Positions 9,401-13,246 of a stretch of 13,246 nucleotides of DNA are shown piece after piece. The stretch's first letter is position 1. Each line of letters begins with the position of its first letter. This stretch comes from Bacteroidales bacterium Bact_07 (GTDB lineage Bacteria > Bacteroidota > Bacteroidia > Bacteroidales > Tenuifilaceae). The notes below the pieces were generated by a model. The model worked only from the letters and a program-made list of their open reading frames with translations. It did not search any database and had not been told where the DNA came from. The position numbers were made by a program, and so were the translations under genes. Location of the stretch: positions 1 through 13,246 of the forward strand of contig LUYY01000018.1 of NCBI GenBank assembly GCA_001603415.1. The letters run 5' to 3'.

Positions 9401-12400
9401 TATCCCTTCCACAGCAGCTTTGCAGCTAAGCAATGGTTCCTACACCATTACAAGCAACAACAATGGTATATCCCTTTACGGAAAACTGCGAGTTGATGGA
9501 AATGCCACCCTCGATTTAGGAGATGGGTCGTTGGCTGAAACTCGTAATATTATCTACTATAATAACTTACCCGAACTGCAGGTTGCCGATAATGCTACCT
9601 TGCAGGTTCAAACCCAAATACGTCGGCCAGGTGGCACACTTGCCGGGTCGTTACGCTATACACAAACCGGTGGGAATGTCATTATTCAGGGGCGAAACCT
9701 TGCAGGTGGCAGAGCTTTGCTCGAGGTTTGCAACTCTGGAAGCCAGTTTAACATGACAGGCGGTACAATTACTCTACGCAGGGGTGGTGCTACTACCTTT
9801 GGCGACCTTTACCTTGTGCCTTCAAGCTCATCGGTTACTGGGGGCGAAATCATTTTTTCGCAGGGGACACTTAATGCAAGCTATACCTATAGCATCAATG
9901 TAACTCCAACCCTCAATAATGTTACTATTGCGGGAAATACTACCAATAGTCGAACTGCTACGGTTAAGCTTATGACCGACCCATTGAAAATAGCTGGTTT
10001 GTTCAAGTTCGATAATAATCTGGCTGCATTCAATTCAAATAATAGGCATACATATCTTTACGGTAATTTACAGTTCAATGGAACTTGGACATACGGCACA
10101 ACCGATTCGGTAATTTTTGCGGGCAATACTCAAACCATTAGCGGTTCTCCTACCTTTAACCACATGAAGGTAAGGCCAACCACATCGGTAACCCTTGCCG
10201 CATCATCTTCACCGTTGGTAAATGGCACTTTACATATTTCAAGTGGGCAACTTATCGATGGTGAAAATGCCATTACGGTTAAAGGCAATTACATTAATAA
10301 TGGGGCTCACATTGCCAGCAATCCATCCAACTCGGCAACAGGCATTAAGCTTAAGGGCTCGGTTCAGCAAGAGGTATCAGGAACAGGAACCTTTGGATTA
10401 ATGGAGCTCGATAACCTTAATGGGGCTAAACTACTCAACGATATCACTTTGCCTAATAACCTTATTCTCACCAGAGGAGTATTTAATATTGGAAGCTATA
10501 AGCTTTCGCTGGGTGTAAATGCACAGGTTGTTGCACCTGCTGGCTTCACATCAACCCGAATGGTGCTTACCGATGGGGTTTATGGCAACAATGCCGGTAT
10601 TGAAAAAACAATACCTGCCGGTGCATCTACCTTCACTTTCCCCATTGGGGTTTACGGCAAGTACACTCCTGTTGAGCTAACCGTAAATCAGAACTCAACC
10701 CAAGGTCAGATATTGGTTAAACCGGTTAACACCGTGCATGTTGGTGTTCTCGATCCTTCTAGAGTACTCCAGTACTGGTGGTACATGAATAGTACCGGTA
10801 TTTCCAACTTTGAGGGACAGGCCGTAATGACCTATGTTGATGCTGATGTACTTGGAGATGAAAACAGTTACGTTTCGGGCCGCCTTACAAACGATATTTG
10901 GGCAAAGGTATCGGGAGCTGTTGATGCAGTTAACAACACCATCACCTTCAGCTATCCCACCGGAACAACATCATTACTTGGCGATTACCTTGCCGGCGAA
11001 GACCCAGCTATCGGCGATAGTATAATAACTTACTACTCCGAAAATAGTGGAGTTTGGGATAATGCTGCAAACTGGTCGCGTTCCGATGGTGGTGTTCCCT
11101 CACCAAATGGCCCTTACGGCGTTAAGGTGGTTATTCGTCCGCAACATACCATAAGTACCAATGGTAACAGGCGAACCACATACCGAATGACCATTAACGG
11201 TCGTCTTGAAATTGGAACTACCTACGGCCATAACTTCAGCACGGTTTTGGGAACAGGTACTTTAGCCCTTGAATCGAACACTCTACCTGCCGGAAAATAT
11301 GACGATTTTATAACCTGTTCAGGGGGTGGAGTAGAATACGGAGGAACATCGAGTTACACCCTTTACAACACCTATAATACTTACCGAAAGCTTATTATTG
11401 CCGGTAGCGGAACCAAAACGCTCCCCAATATCAACATGACCATTTGCGATACTCTGGCAGTGCTCAATACAGCAACAATGGCCACCCAGGCAAATAGAAC
11501 CATAACATTAAACGGTAACCTGATTAAAGATGCTTCAGCATTCCTCGATGCCGAGCCTAGCGGACAAACCTTTGAGCTCCGTTCAACCGGCAACCAGGTA
11601 ATTAATGCAACCCTAAATGCCGTAAGTAACCGTTTCAACAACCTGTCGGTTTACAATAACAAGGAGGTAACCCTTCAGGGGCCCACCAATGTGGCCACCT
11701 ACCTCAGGCTGAACGATGCTTCGGTAATTAACACAACTCCAACCAACATTCTAAAGCTGGAGCGTATCGATGGTTTAAACAGTGTTTCAACATCAGCTTT
11801 TGTAAGGGGACCGTTAATGCGAATACTCGCTAACGGCTCGGCTGAACACTTATTCCCTGTGGGATATCTTAACCATAAGAAGAATACCAGCATTGTGGCA
11901 CCTGCTGGTTCAAGTAACTCATTCTGGACAGTTGAATACCTGGAGCAGAACCCAGGCGATTACGGGTATAATCCACTTAGTGTTGAACCAGGTCTTTCGC
12001 AGGTAACAACAACAGAGTTCTGGAAGATTAAAGGCCCCAACACTTATACGGCAAAGTTAAAACTGGTACTCGATGGTACATCCGATGTGGCTAATACCAT
12101 CACTAACCTGAATAACCTTAGAATTGTCCGTTGGAGTGGCACCCGTTGGGAAATTGTTGGAGGAAACGTTACCATAACCGGAAATGCAACAAGCGGAACA
12201 CTTACCTGCAACTCTACTATAACATTTAACGGAACCGACCAAATATTTACCATTGGTTCAGTGGAACCCGCAACGGCTGAGTTCACCAATGGCGATACCA
12301 CCATCTGTGCCGGTCAAACCGTGCCCATTGAGGTTACCTTTGCCAAGGGAACACCACCCTATAGTATCACTTACACCGAGAATGGAGTAAATCCGCAAAC

Positions 12401-12905
12401 AATTAGTGGCATAAACGACAATCCTTACATTTTTAATGTTACCCCATTTGTTACCACAACCTACCAGCTCACTGCTATGTCGCATGCGGGTGGTGCTGGT
12501 GTAGTAATTGGATCGCCAGTTACAGTAAGTGTTTACCCACGACCCAACGTTAACATTGATGTTTCAACATCTATCTGTTCCGGCGATGATGCTTTGGTTA
12601 CAGTTACTCTGACCTCAGGAATTAGTCCCTTTAGTTTTACCTACTCTGTTGATGGCGTTAACGACCCAGCTATCAATAACGTTACCTCGCCTTACAGTTT
12701 TACTAAAGGGCCCATGATTTGGATACCAGCAGGTTCACCCCCATCACCTTACACCGATTACTTGTTTAGAGTTGAGCAGGTTGTTGATGGGCATGGCTGT
12801 GTAAATGATTACACCATTGACATTAAGCCATCCGATACCCTTAGGGTTTACAAAATCCCTGAAACAGGGCCTGCTTACCATGTTCCCAATAACTTTGCAT
12901 TCTAA
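432..12905 (+). CDS. Giant secreted multi-module beta-helix surface protein
   Basis: Not a protein I can name; it belongs to the very large Asn/Thr/Gly/Ser-rich repetitive exported proteins of Bacteroidota. Residues 1-20 form a signal peptide (MKR, a hydrophobic stretch, then AEA|Q). The mature part is four macromodules starting near residues 26, 1687, 2633 and 3531, opened by Trp motifs (W34/W40, W1695/W1701, W2643/W2648, W3542/W3548). Their bulk is a ladder of short 'T-V-x-G-N-L-x-L ... G-x-L' strands, as expected of a right-handed beta-helix. FP[VI]G-type segments lie at 1560, 2499, 3403 and 3808. Two Ig/PKD-like domains (about 3944-4035 and 4036-4137) precede a tail containing PETGPAYHVPN. 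There are no internal membrane segments, catalytic signatures or Cys-rich regions. The ATG at 432 is chosen because the signal peptide begins right there; no Shine-Dalgarno is present. It is probably monocistronic (terminator at 12912). Likely role: extracellular adhesin or structural fibre (inference). Oddity: no recognisable type IX CTD, gliding-type C-terminal domain or autotransporter barrel. Confidence 0.95.
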   Translation: MKRILLVSVLALLAVFAAEAQSVNDFRTVADGNWSTLASWERYDGSAWVAATYYPGNGATNEVNVGNNITLDVSVTIPKLTITGTLNGSGNFTLTTTGDLTCIGSLSWTNNAGGAITVQGNLLISGSFSIFNRNLTVNGTTTLNGNGSFTDGSDTGTNQFSGTVTLNDASAFTSSAVTTNGSLNFGANITHSSTGIIQIGTASITGNLEVNSGTFSKTAAGTLTVTGTTTLNNSGALSITSNSQSNFVGKVTLNGNSTWTTTAVNTTGRLTLSNGLEQNSTGAIQFGACTFQTNPQSIAVANSTGNISFGNTVSVASNLNVQNLGDGTGAGEVRFVGDVTIQDNITLTSNRTIIIYGILNGATATSTFVNNSTLEFRGTNAPMVTGVFDVDNAGTTVNYSRDGNQTVAPATYHHLIISREGSNTTLRTKTLGAGTTFTVNGNLTINEYNYLYFSSTTNNQTLTVAGNLELTATNSYLYTPNADVTHSLIVNGVVNNNGSIYLQYSTTRYTDVTLNGEGEILKGTGSFRFRNLTLTAANAKTCTATGNIDFYTGSSGNAFTNNGGDFIATAGTFRFMDSFNIGGTGAITFNNLQCGNNNQTIQTLNRDIVVNGTLTLNHSITASSYLDLNGNTLSVYGNFTRTNSGELGSTNPTSVLNLGNGNTPTVSGTLNFEAGANTLGTLKHNVVNGGSYYNIGSAVTIANMNIVSGELRSATNVTVTSTWSNSGTYNQTASTTYFNNSGGTIAINGTGINSFWNFEISANTAVTTSNDIYIKGNFVNSSDSNPAFSASNGTVFFNQTGGTQYIQGTGIGNVNFYNLTFNSTGAKYIARNINVTNNFNVDAVATTVYIESTAPRSINTNNLLVAGRLYVQNAGSVAHSITVSGNLNLSSGSYLYLWYSTTRYADITFTGNGDVISGGGTYFYVHSLIFDNPGDKFLSYSGYVELRGGTLTPNTFTNNGGLFQAPSATFRFRENDQTYTIDGTGDIAFGAVSIGAYTRTNVILNRNISVDGNLIFNQSDAANYLDLNGYTLTLNGNHTRTNNGRIRGGGTGSMVINGSGSFTSTFAFDQATPGTTNRLANLTINRGASGEMWLANLMEVDNLTINDGILNSRGGSILVHTSATINGGAFIDNANGGTNTFNGTLTVNIGGKFTPTSTSLLNFSGVIQNYGDFTKTGGGNTTFTGNTTIQGDSAVFFRAGAVLIDDGVTVTNQITAGSGVYIFSSLNGNGATATWANQGVLTYLGANEPMATGVLDATYNPNTVIYNRDLNIQYVKNTTYHNLHLLSGGFRQMRLGDVTINGNLIIGEENVFYTQEFQVYGNATGTLTMLNASELRIGRDVPAATNVFPTAFVRANIILDPNSLVTYNGQAQDVSHEPIYENLAITNAGNKTITGDITVNGYLRMTAGTLVFGTTKRTVTVYGDLLASGGRIDMSGGGLNHELNLYGEVNQANRFSNAANSIVRYPSTANQMIFSPTGGDWYGNLVIDGGSTKYLEGSIQVRTNINLVSGVIQLNDYDLSLYRTATLSGTFSATNMIETNGNGKLSRIFNAVAGQVPGTYPIGSKGKYTPVTVNSITVTGAGDRTLSFRAVPGRHPSVSYSYDALIRYWDVTASTGYSITAANVNFTYSPLDVIGDDTKYNVYRWDGSAFSTPSGSSISSSTMIVPNAQPLTGQWTAYDPLTVRQTLYSYKDGDWNDPDTWTTDPAGQLLVGNRVPANSDNVVILQGRNVYLTSNLNTRGLIININDGGTLDLRSYAFNEVVSILEGQGTLKLATNQMPNVAVNNIVEPGGGTVEYNVPDATFNLNNQPNYYNLKINLPNASNVATLLNNLTVYGNLIVDRGVFKIYKDDPSATIYSRIKVDIQGDLLVNPNGSIRTGTASTHDATLPPAGTSPGSAVPRYYDVYHQVYIKGSLKNNGSIRFVSDDINSFRFDTLTTRGATTVRFYGTDNRVAECFGQTDFYNLIVDKGINQTVELNINASAPENFRLFGCNRYPIPAYSVNPELRKALWIRNGTLRLSGMVTIPTLTEGLGVAGTGQTSYFIPANGAMVLDDRDVTVLISADDNAEVTAAWGLPSQGVHKDNTRPQELYLYGKLQINEGYLSSRFSGGILYGDQGGELVVNGGKLSTRQIRTSNTGAASFAQYGGEVEILGRYTYDVSGVTNAASLQTVPYSLVENGNRLDGTASFNFATSAGLFTMTGGTMRIYNTSGGGGSRAFRLMTTQGNTTVSNAGTVYIEIIRNTQYDIECPSAMLPSLTVNRNASTGTNGARLYSDLKVAGNIVLSGYGILQTNTPNYNLTVSGNFTIGTNATYTPGLNRTIFNGSTNTTFTVNGTINGDLYSMEVNKPSTTLTLAGTNGNININGELSLVSGTLNDGGFTVTTRGNIVNSATHTGLGKILIAGALANRTIGGNGSGIFGNVEVNEAVDILSTLTANQRVAGNLTFTSGSLNLDYFSLTLDGNLSPNIQTGYTTQTLIRTRGEASDGGFIRKINANGDYLFPVGTNTDGIDRFTPAVVTVSDFSDDGYITVIPVRHELPTLDQSTTGDALQYFWRVKQSNFTVQPNVTWLYSYVQNDVLGDENLYVPGRIEGATRIPEATGVDVSANTISFPAHTLANADYTAAKTERFQGTVRIFYSRVTDGNWYSHAWHDGNNWSFESHTGAPAGTYPTAGDIAIIGYGGHATSGGYHSIMVMSGTAECAELRFNSNPSGSQSRLVIDSDASANLGKVSGVGTFMMWVNPTQVPTVNADFTEFNNETLSVFNYFQHLDGTVNIPTTITTYPNLRFEGGGGTLGNRIAIIDADILVKRNLTVDSNGILRLSSGSSGNITVEGTSYIGGYLAGIIEFPTDAERIFTTAQLTIRDSTNNQLRVLNTTPNGFLNTVRITGTGITQNNGAIDLFNGNSGDNNAVLEFTGTSNATFTKVNGSNPDLYQIVINKGTSQTPTVTINTAITLGAPTDVSNKSIVLQNGTLVLNNASNAITLSSGGAYFNIPSTAALQLSNGSYTITSNNNGISLYGKLRVDGNATLDLGDGSLAETRNIIYYNNLPELQVADNATLQVQTQIRRPGGTLAGSLRYTQTGGNVIIQGRNLAGGRALLEVCNSGSQFNMTGGTITLRRGGATTFGDLYLVPSSSSVTGGEIIFSQGTLNASYTYSINVTPTLNNVTIAGNTTNSRTATVKLMTDPLKIAGLFKFDNNLAAFNSNNRHTYLYGNLQFNGTWTYGTTDSVIFAGNTQTISGSPTFNHMKVRPTTSVTLAASSSPLVNGTLHISSGQLIDGENAITVKGNYINNGAHIASNPSNSATGIKLKGSVQQEVSGTGTFGLMELDNLNGAKLLNDITLPNNLILTRGVFNIGSYKLSLGVNAQVVAPAGFTSTRMVLTDGVYGNNAGIEKTIPAGASTFTFPIGVYGKYTPVELTVNQNSTQGQILVKPVNTVHVGVLDPSRVLQYWWYMNSTGISNFEGQAVMTYVDADVLGDENSYVSGRLTNDIWAKVSGAVDAVNNTITFSYPTGTTSLLGDYLAGEDPAIGDSIITYYSENSGVWDNAANWSRSDGGVPSPNGPYGVKVVIRPQHTISTNGNRRTTYRMTINGRLEIGTTYGHNFSTVLGTGTLALESNTLPAGKYDDFITCSGGGVEYGGTSSYTLYNTYNTYRKLIIAGSGTKTLPNINMTICDTLAVLNTATMATQANRTITLNGNLIKDASAFLDAEPSGQTFELRSTGNQVINATLNAVSNRFNNLSVYNNKEVTLQGPTNVATYLRLNDASVINTTPTNILKLERIDGLNSVSTSAFVRGPLMRILANGSAEHLFPVGYLNHKKNTSIVAPAGSSNSFWTVEYLEQNPGDYGYNPLSVEPGLSQVTTTEFWKIKGPNTYTAKLKLVLDGTSDVANTITNLNNLRIVRWSGTRWEIVGGNVTITGNATSGTLTCNSTITFNGTDQIFTIGSVEPATAEFTNGDTTICAGQTVPIEVTFAKGTPPYSITYTENGVNPQTISGINDNPYIFNVTPFVTTTYQLTAMSHAGGAGVVIGSPVTVSVYPRPNVNIDVSTSICSGDDALVTVTLTSGISPFSFTYSVDGVNDPAINNVTSPYSFTKGPMIWIPAGSPPSPYTDYLFRVEQVVDGHGCVNDYTIDIKPSDTLRVYKIPETGPAYHVPNNFAF
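1812..2564 (+). repeat. Internal protein duplication, copy A (residues 461-711)
   Basis: Aligned by eye with residues 862-1110. Shared landmarks in order: TVAGNL versus LVAGRL, YSTTRYTD (504) versus YSTTRYAD (899), FTNNGGDF...TFRF versus FTNNGGLF...TFRF, YLDLNGNTL (625) versus YLDLNGYTL (1024), FTRTNSG versus HTRTNNG, and the closing IVSGEL versus INDGIL, 66 residues after the last landmark in both. The DNA of the two copies differs at many third positions (TATAGTACAACC versus TACTCCACCACT), so this is an old duplication and not a recent or assembly-born repeat. Confidence 0.7.
3015..3761 (+). repeat. Internal protein duplication, copy B (residues 862-1110)
   Basis: Partner of residues 461-711, at an offset of 395 to 401 residues. 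The two copies are separated by about 150 residues of unrelated ladder sequence that includes YFNNSGG and FFNQTGG strands. Order and spacing of landmarks are kept along nearly the whole length, with only small length differences near the N-terminal end. Confidence 0.7.
5490..8327 (+). repeat. Macromodule 2 of the giant protein (residues 1687-2632)
   Basis: Opens with LYSYKDGDWNDPDTW (1687-1701). It contains a TVEY unit (1793-1796), a beta-rich middle with FTMTGGTMRIYNTSG (from 2196), and ends with YLFPVGTNTDG (FPVG 2499-2502), QYFWRVK and NDVLGDENLYVPGR (from 2574). It resembles module 3 in order of motifs, at an offset of roughly 910 residues. Boundaries are approximate. Confidence 0.6.
8328..11021 (+). 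repeat. Macromodule 3 of the giant protein (residues 2633-3530)
   Basis: Opens with IFYSRVTDGNWYSHAWHDG (from 2633; W2643, W2648, W2654). The middle carries FNMTGGTITLRRGG (from 3106), matching FTMTGGT of module 2, then late ladder elements such as VKGNYINNGAHI. The end has FTFPIGVYGKYTPVEL (FPIG 3403-3406), QYWWYMN and DVLGDENSYVSGRL (from 3472). This end segment also resembles that of module 1 (GKYTPV is shared), so the terminal unit is a family of its own. Confidence 0.6.
11022..12260 (+). repeat. Macromodule 4 of the giant protein (residues 3531-3943)
   Basis: The shortest macromodule. It opens with IITYYSENSGVWDNAANW (3531-3548) and has a VEY strand (3634-3636) followed by YRKLIIAGSGTKTLPNIN. 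After only a short ladder it reaches HLFPVGYLNHKK (FPVG 3808-3811) and EFWKIKG. The DVLGDE motif of the other modules is missing; in its place is a segment with RIVRWSGTRWEIVGG. The motif order otherwise follows the other three, so I read it as a reduced member of the same series. Confidence 0.6.
12261..12902 (+). other. C-terminal tail: two Ig/PKD-like domains plus end motif
   Basis: Residues 3944-4157. Domain 1 begins near GDTTICAGQTVPIEV (Cys3959) and has the PPYSITYTENG and TTTYQLTAMS strands typical of Ig-like domains in Bacteroidota surface proteins; the usual second Cys after the last loop is absent (AGGAG instead). Domain 2 has SICSGDD (Cys4049) and DGHGCVND (Cys4123), a possible disulphide pair. 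The last residues, RVYKIPETGPAYHVPNNFAF, match neither a type IX CTD nor a membrane anchor. Domain family is assigned by eye from motif style. Confidence 0.65.
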
Positions 12906-12911
12906 ATACCA

Positions 12912-12938
12912 AAGCCCCGGTGATGAGCCGGGGTTTTT
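12912..12938 (+). terminator. Intrinsic terminator of the giant gene
   Basis: CCCCGG (12915-12920) and CCGGGG (12928-12933) form a 6-bp G/C stem around a 7-base loop, extended by a G-T wobble and two A-T pairs, and followed directly by TTTTTCTTT. It begins seven bases after the TAA at 12903-12905. Position and form are those of a Rho-independent terminator, supporting a single-gene transcript that ends here and arguing against a cut-off reading frame continuing downstream. Confidence 0.88.
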
Positions 12939-12990
12939 CTTTAGTGTGCAGAAAGATTTAAGATTCCAAATTCAAGATACCTCTTCGTTA

Positions 12991-13012
12991 GCGCGCGTCT
13001 CATAACGCGTGC
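12991..13012. repeat. GC-rich inverted repeat in 3' spacer
   Basis: GCGCGCGT (12991-12998) pairs with ACGCGTGC (13005-13012) with one G-T wobble, around a CTCATA loop. It has no T-run, so it is not a typical terminator. It follows an A/T-rich, AAGATT-like degenerate stretch (12952-12978). Probably a piece of an extragenic dispersed repeat. Confidence 0.45.
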
Positions 13013-13027
13013 GTTCACTCTAAAAAA

Positions 13028-13044
13028 TTGCCCTGTAGGGGCAA
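13028..13044. repeat. REP-like hairpin in 3' spacer
   Basis: TTGCCC (13028-13033) and GGGCAA (13039-13044) form a perfect 6-bp stem with loop TGTAG. The string GCCCTGTAGGGGCAA resembles, from memory, a hairpin type dispersed between genes in many environmental bacteria. It lies only ten bases from the next palindrome. Confidence 0.5.
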
Positions 13045-13054
13045 ATTAAGGTAG

Positions 13055-13074
13055 CCCAGGGTTTTAACCCTGGG
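13055..13074. repeat. 20-bp near-perfect palindrome in 3' spacer
   Basis: CCCAGGGTTTTAACCCTGGG: nine-base arms (13055-13063 and 13066-13074) are perfectly complementary across two T residues. No T-run follows, so it is unlikely to be a terminator. It resembles extragenic palindromes of the 'CCCAGGGTT...AACCCTGGG' type that I recall between Bacteroidota genes. Confidence 0.6.
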
Positions 13075-13094
13075 TATTGAGGTATTCCAAGTAT

Positions 13095-13150
13095 TTGGCG
13101 ATGCACGTGTTGAATAATCCAAAGAGCAGAAGGGGAACGTTGCATCGCAA
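13095..13150. repeat. Spaced inverted repeat in 3' spacer
   Basis: GCGATGCA (13098-13105) is perfectly inverted at TGCATCGC (13141-13148). Outside each arm, TT and AA can pair across a bulged G; inside, CGT and ACG can pair across one bulge. The 35 bases between the perfect arms hold no gene and no further clear symmetry. It could be a remnant of a mobile or dispersed element; no transposase is present. Confidence 0.4.
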
Positions 13151-13181
13151 CCGAAAAACCAATGCAAAGCACTATCTAAAC

Positions 13182-13211
13182 GTTCTTTCTTGTCTTGATA
13201 CAAGAAAGAAC
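13182..13211. repeat. Perfect 12-bp stem hairpin near right end
   Basis: GTTCTTTCTTGT (13182-13193) and ACAAGAAAGAAC (13200-13211) are perfect complements around CTTGAT. It is A/T rich and followed by CAAAGAAAATCAAGG, a run that resembles dispersed intergenic sequence I recall from Bacteroidota. It might act as a bidirectional transcription stop between this gene and whatever lies to the right, but nothing in the window tests that. Confidence 0.6.
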
Positions 13212-13246
13212 CAAAGAAAATCAAGGCTGAAAAGCCCGACCCGATG

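Noticed and set aside
12858..12869. IPETG read as a sortase LPxTG-type signal
   Set aside because: No hydrophobic segment or basic tail follows; the protein stops 11 residues later, and Bacteroidota do not normally anchor proteins this way.
432..12905. Type V autotransporter (AT-1 or two-partner haemagglutinin) interpretation
   Set aside because: The beta-helix style is similar, but there is no C-terminal barrel, no haemagglutination-activity TPS domain after the signal peptide, and no adjacent TpsB-type gene in the window.
12906..13005. Possibility that the protein is truncated by a frameshift near its end
   Set aside because: The frame after TAA meets a TGA within a few codons, and a strong terminator starts seven bases after the stop, so the end looks genuine for this gene as it stands.
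13015..13224. Minus-strand frame of 69 codons in the 3' spacer
   Set aside because: It runs through four different inverted repeats and has no protein-like features; more likely non-coding dispersed repeat sequence.

Overview
The window is almost entirely one giant protein-coding gene (432-12905, + strand, 4157 codons) with repeat-rich non-coding DNA on both sides. The organism is most likely a member of the Bacteroidota, perhaps an environmental Bacteroidales/Marinilabiliales-type lineage. This rests on the protein style (DGNW...W module openers, FP[VI]G segments, Ig-like 'TTICAGQ' domains typical of Bacteroidota surface proteins), the absence of a Shine-Dalgarno sequence with an A/T-rich leader, and the type of dispersed palindromic spacers. 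The genus cannot be read from the sequence.

Layout. 1-431: no convincing gene. It holds a small hairpin (15-30), a hairpin containing a 16-bp perfect palindrome (91-133), a tandem pair of 40-bp repeats at 45-bp period (189-273) and a weak Bacteroidota-type promoter candidate (305-336). 432-12905: an exported protein of roughly 430 kDa (estimated from length), built from a signal peptide, four consecutive macromodules of very unequal length (about 1660, 946, 898 and 413 residues), and a tail of two Ig/PKD-like domains. Each macromodule opens with a Trp-rich DG[ND]W-like motif, continues as a long Asn/Thr/Gly/Ser-rich ladder of short beta-strand repeats (predicted beta-helix/beta-solenoid), and ends with a segment containing FP[VI]G or YPIG; the first three also carry D-V-[IL]-G-D-[DE]. 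Module 1 contains an internal duplication of about 250 residues at about 400-residue spacing, and modules 2 and 3 look like paralogues of each other. 12906-13246: a strong intrinsic terminator (12912-12938), then about 300 bp without a gene that carry five further inverted repeats.

The gene appears monocistronic: it has its own leader and a terminator seven bases after the stop. No secretion, regulatory or enzymatic partner is visible. The most likely role is a very long secreted or cell-surface structural/adhesive protein. The main puzzle is that no recognisable type IX secretion C-terminal domain, membrane anchor or autotransporter barrel is present; the protein ends with a short tail, KIPETGPAYHVPNNFAF.
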